Shown here piece after piece: positions 28,239 through 38,530 of a DNA stretch of 64,000 nt. How positions within the stretch are numbered: position 1 is the first letter of the stretch; each line of letters opens with the position of its first letter. A program made the position numbers and the translations under genes. Source of the stretch: Pseudomonadales bacterium (GTDB taxonomy: Bacteria > Pseudomonadota > Gammaproteobacteria > Pseudomonadales > JAHRWD01); the NCBI GenBank assembly GCA_029210125.1, contig JARGPR010000010.1, positions 1 through 64,000 of the forward strand. The letters are read 5' to 3'. The notes below the pieces were generated by a model. That model was not told the DNA's origin. It did not search any database and worked only from the letters and a program-made list of their open reading frames with translations.

Positions 28239-30119
28239 CTAACCCAACGGTTCAATCGAATCGTAGTCTATTTTTCCGGAAAACTGATTTACCAGTTGTT
28301 GTACGTTGGGGTCTTGCTCAATTTGTTCAACCGCCAACGCCTGACGCGCCGCCTGGTTTGCCTGCTGTATTTGTGAAGGGGTTCGATATGCCTCCAGTGC
28401 GTCCTGCACTTTGTACTGAACCCTAACGCTTTTCCCAACGTACTCTGAAAGCGCCGCCGCTATTCGTTGCTCGTTTTCCGAGTTCAAAAAAGTTGAATAT
28501 CCCTTACCCAGCAACAAGAAGAAACACTCTTCGGTTCGAGACTCCAACGCGCTATTAATCGCCAACATACGGCTTACGCCCTGCAGGGTAATCTGCTCAA
28601 CTATGGAAGCCCACTCACCGTCGAACTGGGAGCCGCCTTCTACTTTTTGGCCTACAGGTTCAGCTTGAGTAATTTGAGGCCCAGTTGACGAATCCTCGCG
28701 AGCGGGCGAGGCAATTGGAACAGAGGCTTGATGCGGCGATTCGCGAACCTGGTCGGTTTGAACCGATCTATCTAATAGTGCAGTTTTACTTCCCATTCGA
28801 TCACTCGCCGCGACGCTGCTAGCCAGTGCTTGCCTGGCAGATCTAACAACACCCTGGTTTACAGAATCAGAAGCTGAAGGGATTGATTCCGGAGCCGCAC
28901 CGTAATAATCCGGTGAACCCGAATCCAGCTTCACACCACGAACAGATTTATTATTTTCTTTACTTTCAATAGGTTGTGACTGATTTACAACACTATTACT
29001 AGCTTTAATAGGCGAGCCACCAGCACCAGATGAAGCCCCCGGACGAAAGGCCAGCATACGCAACAAAACCATCTCTAGCCCACTTTTCATATCCGGTGCA
29101 TCGGGCAGGTCTCGCCTGCCGGTTAAGGCGATTTGATAGTACAGTTGCAAATCCTCAGGGCTGATTCGGCGGGCTAAATCGAGCATCACCTCAGGCTCCC
29201 ATTGATTTTCGTCGATAGCACCGGGAACCATCTGAACCACCGATATTTGGTGCAGCCAGCTAATCAGATCAGCCAGCAGACTGATGTAGTCCGATGTGTG
29301 CTCGGAGACTTGCTGAACAATATTCAGGGTGGACTCGGCGTCCTCAGCAAGCAGCGCTTCAAGCAGGTTTCGCACAATATCCCGATCAATAGTGCCGAGC
29401 ATCATGCGAACATCTTGATCTCGCACTTCACCTGCACCAAAAGCCAGTGCCTGATCGGTAAGACTTAACGCATCCCTCATACTGCCATCGGCAGCACGGG
29501 ACAATAATTTTAAGGCCGCCTCGTCATACTGAATCTGCTCCTGTTCAAGCACTAACTGAAGTTGCCCGGCAATAGTTTCCGGCATAATTCGCTTGAGATT
29601 AAACTGCAGGCAGCGGGACAGAATAGTGACGGGTAATTTTTTTGGATCAGTGGTCGCAAATAGAAACATCGCATGGGGAGGCGGCTCCTCCAGCGTTTTT
29701 AGCAGGGCGTTAAAACTGTGATTGGAAAGCATGTGTACTTCATCGATCAGGTACACCTTATAGCGTCCAGCTGAAGGGGCGTACTGGACGTTTTCAAGCA
29801 GTTCGCGGGTATCCTCAACTTTGGTGCGAGATGCCGCATCGACTTCAATCAAATCAACAAAGCGGCCTTCAGAAATACCCACACAAGCAGAGCATTCACC
29901 ACAGGGCTGTGAGGTAATACCGGTTTCGCAGTTCAGGCATTTTGCCAATATCCGCGCAATGGTGGTTTTACCGACACCGCGGGTTCCGGTAAAAAGATAA
30001 GCATGATGCAAACGTTGATTATCAAGGGCATTGACCAACGCCCGAACCGCCAATTCCTGACCGACTGTTTCGGAGAAACTGCGGGGACGCCATTTACGAG
30101 CCAGAACCTGATGAGTCAT
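28239..30119 (-). CDS. dnaX: DNA polymerase III subunits tau/gamma
   Basis: A 626-residue clamp-loader ATPase. It has Walker A G-T-R-G-V-G-K-T-T and the zinc module with C-L-N-C...C-G-E-C-x2-C. Walker B is at V-Y-L-I-D-E-V-H-M-L, and the sensor is L-S-R-C. After about residue 370 comes a low-complexity Ser/Gln linker, then the C-terminal tau domain that contacts the alpha subunit. The frame stays open 207 bases upstream, but that stretch encodes the SRP RNA. The start at 30119 (M-T-H-Q-V-L-A-R-K-W-R-P) is the family start. A programmed gamma frameshift site was not identified. Confidence 0.95.
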   Translation of the reverse strand: MTHQVLARKWRPRSFSETVGQELAVRALVNALDNQRLHHAYLFTGTRGVGKTTIARILAKCLNCETGITSQPCGECSACVGISEGRFVDLIEVDAASRTKVEDTRELLENVQYAPSAGRYKVYLIDEVHMLSNHSFNALLKTLEEPPPHAMFLFATTDPKKLPVTILSRCLQFNLKRIMPETIAGQLQLVLEQEQIQYDEAALKLLSRAADGSMRDALSLTDQALAFGAGEVRDQDVRMMLGTIDRDIVRNLLEALLAEDAESTLNIVQQVSEHTSDYISLLADLISWLHQISVVQMVPGAIDENQWEPEVMLDLARRISPEDLQLYYQIALTGRRDLPDAPDMKSGLEMVLLRMLAFRPGASSGAGGSPIKASNSVVNQSQPIESKENNKSVRGVKLDSGSPDYYGAAPESIPSASDSVNQGVVRSARQALASSVAASDRMGSKTALLDRSVQTDQVRESPHQASVPIASPAREDSSTGPQITQAEPVGQKVEGGSQFDGEWASIVEQITLQGVSRMLAINSALESRTEECFFLLLGKGYSTFLNSENEQRIAAALSEYVGKSVRVQYKVQDALEAYRTPSQIQQANQAARQALAVEQIEQDPNVQQLVNQFSGKIDYDSIEPLG

Positions 30120-30206
30120 ACGCGGGTTACTTGCAAAGGTTAGGCTGCACGCAAACTCACGTAAACTATTGTGTAACGCAAGAACAGCGGCCGAAAGACT
30201 GGAAGC

Positions 30207-30312
30207 GACCCCCACCAGCCACACCCCGGCACACGAATCAGTTACTACCGTTGCTCCCTTCCGGGCCTGGCGGAGTTCACAACCTATCGTTGCGAGGGGA
30301 CCAACAGGGGCC
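30207..30312 (-). ncRNA. ffs: 4.5S signal recognition particle RNA (small bacterial type)
   Basis: Read on the minus strand, the ends GGCCCCTGTTGG and CTGGTGGGGGTC pair. Towards the tip lie CAACG/CGTTG-type helices and the conserved apical domain, with CAGGCCCGGAAGGGAGCA, including the GGAA tetraloop bound by Ffh. The internal TGTGCCGGGGTG resembles the E. coli 4.5S 3' arm. About 106 bases, immediately upstream of dnaX, a common gammaproteobacterial position. End positions are set by base pairing and could shift a few bases. Confidence 0.93.
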
Positions 30313-30583
30313 ACCATCGAAAACATGCTTGGGGTTAACTTTACAGGCTAAAGATCAATAACAATCTGTAGCGTTAATGAGCCCCCTCACAAGACGGCGA
30401 ATTGTCACTGAAAGCACTTTTTTTTGCAAGCATTCCTTCTGCTTGTGGAGAGATCTAATAGTTGGTCTAGTCGGCCAGCAAAACCTGAATCAGCCCTTTA
30501 ATCTAATTTTTAGTCGTACAATAAACCTACATGCTGAACTGAACATGAGCAAACGAAGTAGAAGCCAACAGGGTTAAAGGTAC

Positions 30584-31744
30584 TCAATTGCTATACCCAT
30601 CCGTTAAGGTTTTCATAAAAGCCACCAGATCAGCTTCTTCCTGCGTAGTCAAAAGTAGATCCCCCATGCTGGCAATATCAACATTTTCAGAGACTTCATA
30701 TTCTGGCCAGCAGTTCACTAAAGGAATTTCACCCATCGCACCCCAGCATTGATCAGCATCGCGAGTATTGTAAAAGCTGACCACTTCTTCGAGGATCTGT
30801 AGTACATCGTTATGAAAATAGGGCGCCGTAAGCTCAACATTGCGTAGCGTAGGTACCCGAAACTTACCTTTTTCCAGGCTGACAGTAGTACTCAAATTGG
30901 GATTGGCAGCAAGCCCGATATCGATAAAGCCAGGGTTAGCTCCATAAACAGGGTTATCCGGGTTCTTTGGTGCACTAATATTACTGTAGGTGAAATTGGT
31001 AAATAGTGGCTGGTCACCCAACTGTAGCAGCTGAGTTCCCTCTTTCAGCACGTGACACTCGGTACATAAGGCTTTGTTTTTAAAAATATCGAAGCCATTC
31101 GCTTCTTCAGTGGTCAACGTATAACTACCTGCTAGATAGGCATCAAATCTGGAATTAAAAGGACTAAATAGTTCGGTAGCCTCAAAGGCCGCAATAGCAT
31201 CGGCAATGTTGTTGTAGGCCTCCCCTACATCTTCGAGGCTATCTGCACCATATACCTGACGAAAAATACTCGCGTAACTCGCGGAACGAATTTTTTCGAC
31301 CACCATGATTTCGCTGGTGTTTGCCATTTCGACCGGGTTCAGGAACGGGCCTTTTGCCTGCGTAACCAAATTGGTCGCACAGCCATCCACAAACTGACCT
31401 CCGATATATTCTCTCTCAAAATTATCATAGTGAAATTCAGGCGTGAAGGAGGCATACGCAGCGGTGGGCGCATTGCGGTTACCAAATTGACCGCTGACGA
31501 CGCCTTCAGAAACCGGTGTTGCACTGGATACAGTGGGCTCAGCAAAACCAGCACTGGCCTGGTGACAATCGGCACAAGCCTGTCCCGCCGGCTCGGATAA
31601 CCCGGCATCCTCGAAAATGGCCTGCCCTAAAGAAATTTTCAGGGCTGCGATGTCTATTGCTTGATCGGGATCATCGCTACCACTGCAACCAGAAAGCAAA
31701 ACAATGATAGTTAAGGCGATAATCGTTTTTATCGAACTTCTCAT
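30584..31744 (-). CDS. Di-haem cytochrome c peroxidase/MauG-like lipoprotein
   Basis: A 386-residue periplasmic protein. The N-terminus is a lipoprotein signal (L-L-S-G-C20). Two haem c sites are present: C-A-D-C-H (about 57-61) and C-T-E-C-H (about 218-222). Conserved family stretches include G-x-x-x-F-E-D-x-x-L-S, G-P-F-L-N-P-V-E-M, and a late F-R-V-P-T-L-R-N-V-E-L-T-A-P-Y-F-H. Relatives reduce H2O2 or, as MauG, oxidise protein residues. Which applies is not shown. It is monocistronic with no obvious partner. Confidence 0.9.
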   Translation of the reverse strand: MRSSIKTIIALTIIVLLSGCSGSDDPDQAIDIAALKISLGQAIFEDAGLSEPAGQACADCHQASAGFAEPTVSSATPVSEGVVSGQFGNRNAPTAAYASFTPEFHYDNFEREYIGGQFVDGCATNLVTQAKGPFLNPVEMANTSEIMVVEKIRSASYASIFRQVYGADSLEDVGEAYNNIADAIAAFEATELFSPFNSRFDAYLAGSYTLTTEEANGFDIFKNKALCTECHVLKEGTQLLQLGDQPLFTNFTYSNISAPKNPDNPVYGANPGFIDIGLAANPNLSTTVSLEKGKFRVPTLRNVELTAPYFHNDVLQILEEVVSFYNTRDADQCWGAMGEIPLVNCWPEYEVSENVDIASMGDLLLTTQEEADLVAFMKTLTDGYSN

Positions 31745-32114
31745 ACTAAACTCTCGGTCGATTACGATGTTGTCTGAGGAGTCTAGTCATCCCGGTAGAC
31801 AACACCCACGACCAGTTCACAAATACTGATAAGTATGATTTTTACGCGGATATCAATTGACTCAGGCCAAATAACTAACCCCATTAAATTGAATCGCTTA
31901 ACAGAAAACTGAACGAGATTCGCAATGGCGTTTGGGCGGGGCTTGCAGTAAAGTAGCCTTCCAATGGAGTTCGAAGCCGTATTCAAAAATAATGCGGAAA
32001 CGAGAACCAGGAAGCAGTCGTAAAACACTTCCGTGTTCCATTTAAATTACTTATATAGCTACTTCTAAGTAAGTTAGAAATGCTACGCGCAAATAATCCG
32101 AGAGCCATCAAGAA
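31745..32114. other. 370-base intergenic region, nothing recognised
   Basis: An 81-codon open frame on the minus strand (31783-32028) has no recognisable family features and no ribosome site, so I do not call it. The region is divergent between the cytochrome gene and the Trm112-like gene and should hold both promoters. No repeats or RNA structure stood out. Confidence 0.4.
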
Positions 32115-32306
32115 ATGATCGACCCAAAACTACTGGAAATCCTGGTCTGCCCTGTCACCAAAGCACCTCTGACCTACGATAAAGAGAAGCAAGAGCTAAT
32201 CTGCAAAGCCAGCGCCCTTGCCTACCCTATTCGCGATGATATTCCTGTGATGCTGGAATCTGAGGCTCGACAACTAACAACCGAAGAGCGCGACGCACTG
32301 TCCTGA
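32115..32306 (+). CDS. ycaR: Trm112-like / YcaR zinc-ribbon protein
   Basis: A 63-residue protein of the UPF0434/Trm112 family. It starts [14 protein letters not shown]-x-P-L and later has [12 protein letters not shown]. Only one of the usual paired Cys of the first knuckle is clear (C-P-V-T), as in many bacterial members. The family acts as a small partner or chaperone of methyltransferases in eukaryotes; the bacterial role is unclear. It is usually next to lpxK and kdsB, which are absent here. Confidence 0.88.
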   Translation: MIDPKLLEILVCPVTKAPLTYDKEKQELICKASALAYPIRDDIPVMLESEARQLTTEERDALS

Positions 32307-32344
32307 TAGGCAAACCAGCCTATTTTCATGACCCTGACGATGCT

Positions 32345-32773
32345 TTACGATCGATAAAGCTCATCAGGATCAATTAATACCTCAGCGATAATCTCAACGG
32401 ATTTGCTGCCAATTTCGAGATAAAAGCAGTTATGCCGCCCTGTATGGCAGGCTGGCCCGGTCTGATCGACCATTGCTAGCAGCGTGTCACCATCACAATC
32501 AATCCTTAGCTTATTCAACAGTTGCACCTGCCCAGAGGACTCACCCTTACGCCATAGCTTTGCTCTGGAGCGCGACCAGTAACAAACCTGGCCGGCACGC
32601 AGGGTTTCATCCAGTGCCTCGCGATTCATCCAGGCCATCATCAGCACCTCACCTGAATCAAACTGCTGTGCAATAACGGGAATTAGCCCTTGGTCGTTAA
32701 ACTTCAAAGAACCCAGCACTTCCTCGAAATTAAGCTTTGTACCGACAGGTTGTTTTTCAAAACTTTTGAACAT
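32345..32773 (-). CDS. hisI: Phosphoribosyl-AMP cyclohydrolase
   Basis: A 142-residue enzyme for the third step of histidine synthesis, opening the adenine ring of PR-AMP. Conserved segments are V-L-M-M-A-W-M-N, C-Y-W-S-R-S-R, W-x-K-G-E-S-S-G, D-C-D-G-D with the metal Asp/Cys residues, and the zinc-site G-P-A-C-H-T-G-x-x-x-C-F-Y. There is no fused or adjacent hisE and the rest of the his pathway is not here. It converges with ycaR (38 bases between). Confidence 0.95.
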   Translation of the reverse strand: MFKSFEKQPVGTKLNFEEVLGSLKFNDQGLIPVIAQQFDSGEVLMMAWMNREALDETLRAGQVCYWSRSRAKLWRKGESSGQVQLLNKLRIDCDGDTLLAMVDQTGPACHTGRHNCFYLEIGSKSVEIIAEVLIDPDELYRS

Positions 32774-32860
32774 AACGATTTTTTTGACCCAAGGTTCGAT
32801 GCAGTTTGGTAAGATCAGGAAGCATACCTAAGTTCAAACCATCAGGATAGAATCTGCGCC

Positions 32861-34201
32861 ATGAAAGAATTATTAATTAGCAATGCCCAGGTCGTAAACG
32901 AAGGAAAAATTGAGACATTAGATGTTGTCGTCGACAATGGCCGGATCGACCAGATTGGTGCAGACCTCCAGCATATAGCAGCGAAGCAGCATATTGATGC
33001 CAGCGGCAAATATTTACTACCCGGATTGATTGATGATCAGGTTCATTTCCGCGAGCCAGGCCTGACCCATAAGGGTGATATCGCCCACGAATCCGCCGCT
33101 GCAGTTGCCGGTGGCATCACCAGTTTTATGGAGATGCCAAACTGCAACCCTCAAACCACAAACTACCAGGTGCTTGAAGACAAATACAAACTGGCTGCGA
33201 GCCGCTCACTGGCAAACTTCTCGTTCTATTTTGGTGCTACCAACGACAATCTGGAATTAATCAAAGGCCTGGACCCGGAAAGCTGCTGCGGCATTAAAGT
33301 ATTTATGGGTGCATCAACGGGCAATATGCTGGTAGACGATCCGAAGATTCTTGAACAACTGTTTGATCACGCACCGATCCTCCTGGCGGCCCATTGCGAA
33401 GATACACCGATGATCAGTGAAAATGAGTTGGTGTATCAGCAACGGTACGGCGACGAAATCCCATTCAAATTTCACCCACTGATTCGATCCGAAGAAGCCT
33501 GTTACAAGTCATCTTCGATGGCAGTTGAGCTTGCCAAACGCTTTGGCACCAAACTTCACGTATTACACCTGACTACCGCAAAGGAGCTGGCCCTATTTGA
33601 CGATAAACCCCTTGCGGACAAACAGATCACCGCGGAGGCCTGTAGTCACCATCTGTTTTTCAACGAGGCCGACTATGCTGAAAAAGGTGCGCTGATCAAA
33701 TGCAACCCGGCCATCAAAACTAAAGCCGATCAGGCCGCACTACAGCAAGCGGTGGTTGATGGCATTATTGATGTAATTGCAACCGATCACGCACCTCACA
33801 CCTGGGAAGAGAAGCAAAACCCCCACTATATGAAGGCACCCTCCGGGCTACCATTGGTTCAACACAGCCTGCAAAGTCTGTTGGAGCATTTTCATAATGG
33901 TATTTTCAGCCTTGAACTCATTGTTGAAAAAACCAGTCACGCAGTTGCGCAGAGATACCAGGTCAAGGAACGTGGCTATATTCGCGAGGGGTACTGGGCG
34001 GATATGGTGCTGGTTGACCTCAATACCCCCCAAACTATAAAACGCGAGTCAATTCTTTCAAAATGTGGCTGGTCACCCTTCGACGGTTATACCTTTAGGT
34101 CAACTATCGATAGCACCTTAGTGAATGGTAAATTGATGTACCAAAACCGTAAAATTGTTTCGGATCAAAAGGGTCAACGGCTGCTATTTGAACGGAGCTA
34201 A
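32861..34201 (+). CDS. pyrC: Dihydroorotase (class I, amidohydrolase family)
   Basis: A 446-residue amidohydrolase converting carbamoyl-aspartate to dihydroorotate in pyrimidine synthesis. Metal-ligand motifs are D-x-Q-V-H-F-R-E-P-G (with Gln between the first Asp and His), H in A-A-H-C-E-D, H in H-V-L-H-L-T-T-A, and D in A-T-D-H-A-P-H. The usual metal-bridging Lys lies in the G-I-K-V-F-M-G segment. The size and HFREPG pattern fit long class I enzymes, unlike the about 345-residue E. coli PyrC. Allantoinase is a related alternative. A terminator follows directly. Confidence 0.85.
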   Translation: MKELLISNAQVVNEGKIETLDVVVDNGRIDQIGADLQHIAAKQHIDASGKYLLPGLIDDQVHFREPGLTHKGDIAHESAAAVAGGITSFMEMPNCNPQTTNYQVLEDKYKLAASRSLANFSFYFGATNDNLELIKGLDPESCCGIKVFMGASTGNMLVDDPKILEQLFDHAPILLAAHCEDTPMISENELVYQQRYGDEIPFKFHPLIRSEEACYKSSSMAVELAKRFGTKLHVLHLTTAKELALFDDKPLADKQITAEACSHHLFFNEADYAEKGALIKCNPAIKTKADQAALQQAVVDGIIDVIATDHAPHTWEEKQNPHYMKAPSGLPLVQHSLQSLLEHFHNGIFSLELIVEKTSHAVAQRYQVKERGYIREGYWADMVLVDLNTPQTIKRESILSKCGWSPFDGYTFRSTIDSTLVNGKLMYQNRKIVSDQKGQRLLFERS

Positions 34202-34229
34202 CTAGCCGCTCAAACTACCTAGACAGACT

Positions 34230-34263
34230 ATGCTGAGTTCGTTCTCAGTTCTCAGCATTTTTT
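34230..34263 (+). terminator. Rho-independent terminator of the dihydroorotase gene
   Basis: ATGCTGAG (34230-34237) pairs with CTCAGCAT (34251-34258), followed by a run of six T. The 3' half overlaps the last codons of the convergent PilZ gene (stop at 34245-34247). Confidence 0.8.
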
Positions 34264-35012
34264 CGTGCCTCGCGCTGAAGCTGTAAAACGTATCTATCCA
34301 GTTTACGTTGCTCAACTTTTCCGAGACCGTGGAACAGCAAACCGCAATAAGATACATCACGTTCCTCATCATAAAAAAAGTGGCGGATTTCAGCCTGGCT
34401 TTTTAAATAATCGCAATCAGGCAAGCTGATTTCGCACTCAGCTAATTGCTCACCGACCTCCAGTTCAGGCGATAACTGACCGGGAATTTGAAGGCGCGCA
34501 CCACGCTGACTCAGATCAATCACTCTGCCTCGAGTGGAAATAGCATCTGAGTCTTGCTTACGTTCAGAACGTATAATTACCGCCTCGCAGTTTTGGGTAA
34601 TACCCACGGACACCCTAAAAAACTGCCGACGCTGCTGGTAGACCAATCGATCTGGAAATCGCAGTTTATAGGTAAGCAGCCCACTTTCGCCATCCACCGA
34701 TAAAATCTGATTGCCTCCAAAAAAAACAGGGATACCGCGACACAGGGCACGAATCGAAAAAATCTCGCCATTGCTCAACGCTTCATTGCCGTTTTTTGGA
34801 AGCAGTTCATCAATATAAAGGATCTGATTTTCGCTATCCACTTTAACCAGCAAACTCACATAAGGTGTCAGCCTGTCTTCAATACGCAGGGTCAATTGAC
34901 TGCGGCTTTCTACAACGGCTGCAAGCGCTTTGCCGATCTCAACCGGATCCACCAAAATTTGGTCTTTTGGAATACTGGGGGGATTTACGCTATTTTTATT
35001 ATCGTCACTCAT
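34245..35012 (-). CDS. YcgR-like PilZ-domain c-di-GMP receptor
   Basis: A 255-residue cytoplasmic protein with two domains. The N-terminal half (about 20-125) has a YcgR-N/PilZN-like beta fold. The C-terminal PilZ domain (about 130-245) starts with the c-di-GMP arginines in Q-Q-R-R-Q-F-F-R-V and has the second motif D-L-S-Q-R-G-A-R-L (D-x-S-x2-G). Proteins of this layout slow the flagellar motor or alter surface behaviour in response to c-di-GMP. The same window has MotY. It is convergent with the dihydroorotase. Confidence 0.85.
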   Translation of the reverse strand: MSDDNKNSVNPPSIPKDQILVDPVEIGKALAAVVESRSQLTLRIEDRLTPYVSLLVKVDSENQILYIDELLPKNGNEALSNGEIFSIRALCRGIPVFFGGNQILSVDGESGLLTYKLRFPDRLVYQQRRQFFRVSVGITQNCEAVIIRSERKQDSDAISTRGRVIDLSQRGARLQIPGQLSPELEVGEQLAECEISLPDCDYLKSQAEIRHFFYDEERDVSYCGLLFHGLGKVEQRKLDRYVLQLQREARKNAEN

Positions 35013-35160
35013 TTCATCAATCTTATATATCTACAGCATTTTACTTCCCATAAACTCAAGGTTTATGGCGCTACATTTCATCGTCAAAGAACCAGTTGTT
35101 TCCCTCATTCCTGTTTCGGACTCAGGGGTTTTTCGATTCATAAATAAAACAACAGATCAC

Positions 35161-35853
35161 CTATAAATCCGGGTTATCCCTCACTTCAAGCATAGCTCGA
35201 TAGAGTAGCCCTTGAGCCGTGCCGATTAGCAGAGACTGTTGAATCATCTCCTCCTGATCAACTTCTTCAGCGTACCGCAAAAGCCTTTCAAACGTATCGA
35301 TGAATGTGGCGCTGTGACGATGGCGTATCTCGGTACCAAAATACAAGTCATGCACGGGTACCGTCGTGCCATCATCACTGAACCGCATATTGATCAGCAT
35401 CACCACAAAAAGCGATGTATTGCCAGTCGTGACCTGCAACCAAAATTCATCCATCTCCGTCGCAGTATGTCGCTGATTTCCCATTGGACCCTGACTGGAT
35501 ATATAAAGAAAACCGGCGATTACACCAAGCTGATTCAATACTAGTTCTGACATTTTTATAAAGCTGTCTCGATGGGATTGCTTAGCTTGTTCGGCCAACA
35601 CCACTGTATTCTCCTGGAGTGCCTGTTGCTGTAAAAAATAACCAATCACCAGCCAAAGAAATGCCAACGGAGCAAAACCACCCTCTAGGAAGCCACCAAT
35701 GGCATCAGCGGGCTGTACAACAAACTCGCGCCAGCCAACAACTTCTACAATGTAATACCCACCTAACAAGAACCAAAAAATGGTAATCACACCACCGATA
35801 GAAATAAGCAAACGATGTACGTTCCGTTCTGTACTCTGAATGTCCTTCAACAT
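35161..35853 (-). CDS. Unknown membrane protein with two TM helices
   Basis: A 230-residue protein that I do not recognise. Hydrophobic segments lie at about 13-38 (L-L-I-S-I-G-G-V-I-T-I-F-W-F-L-L) and 58-72 (F-A-P-L-A-F-L-W-L-V-I-G-Y-F), followed by Q-Q-Q-A-L-Q-E-N-T-V. The rest, about residues 75-230, is a soluble, mostly helical domain. An adaptor or sensor role is possible from the layout but is not supported by motifs. It stands alone between the PilZ gene and rlmKL, with 284 non-coding bases upstream. Confidence 0.7.
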   Translation of the reverse strand: MLKDIQSTERNVHRLLISIGGVITIFWFLLGGYYIVEVVGWREFVVQPADAIGGFLEGGFAPLAFLWLVIGYFLQQQALQENTVVLAEQAKQSHRDSFIKMSELVLNQLGVIAGFLYISSQGPMGNQRHTATEMDEFWLQVTTGNTSLFVVMLINMRFSDDGTTVPVHDLYFGTEIRHRHSATFIDTFERLLRYAEEVDQEEMIQQSLLIGTAQGLLYRAMLEVRDNPDL

Positions 35854-36137
35854 TGATATTCCTTTTCATGTAGTTTTATTCATCGCCATAAAGGCGGCCA
35901 ATAAGAGCTAGGGTCGGGGAGGAGGGGCATCTTCTCAGCAGGTTTTCAGCCTATTGTATAGGCGAAAAAAACTCAATGAGCTGATATCTGTATTCATATG
36001 TCAGGTAGAGCTTCAGTGTGAAGGTTCAGCAATAAGGTATACGCCAATAGGCTCCATTACTAGATATCGCGGCAATATTATACTGAGTTGCGTAGAATAG
36101 TCCGCCCTTCCTAATCACACACTCGCCGATCTACAAA

Positions 36138-38450
<2,313 letters not shown>

Positions 38451-38466
38451 TTTTTGGTCCGTATAA

Positions 38467-38506
38467 AAAAGGCCGGTTCTGATCTGAAGGTCAGAACCGG
38501 CCTTTT
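38467..38506. terminator. Bidirectional terminator between rlmL and the P450 array
   Basis: AAAAGGCCGGTTCTGA (38467-38482) is the perfect complement of TCAGAACCGGCCTTTT (38491-38506), with an 8-base loop. It gives T-runs in both directions and so ends rlmL on the plus strand and the last P450 gene (stop at 38531) on the minus strand. Confidence 0.9.
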
Positions 38507-38530
38507 AAAGCAGAGGTCTTTCAAAAAAAC

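Noticed and set aside
30420-30475. Hairpin CAAGCA...TGCTTG next to a run of eight T
   Set aside because: The T-run is before, not after, the stem on the plus strand and becomes an A-run after it on the minus strand, so it is not a terminator in either direction.
31783-32028. 81-codon minus-strand frame upstream of the cytochrome gene
   Set aside because: No ribosome site, no family pattern, and it lies in a divergent promoter region; it cannot be supported as a gene.
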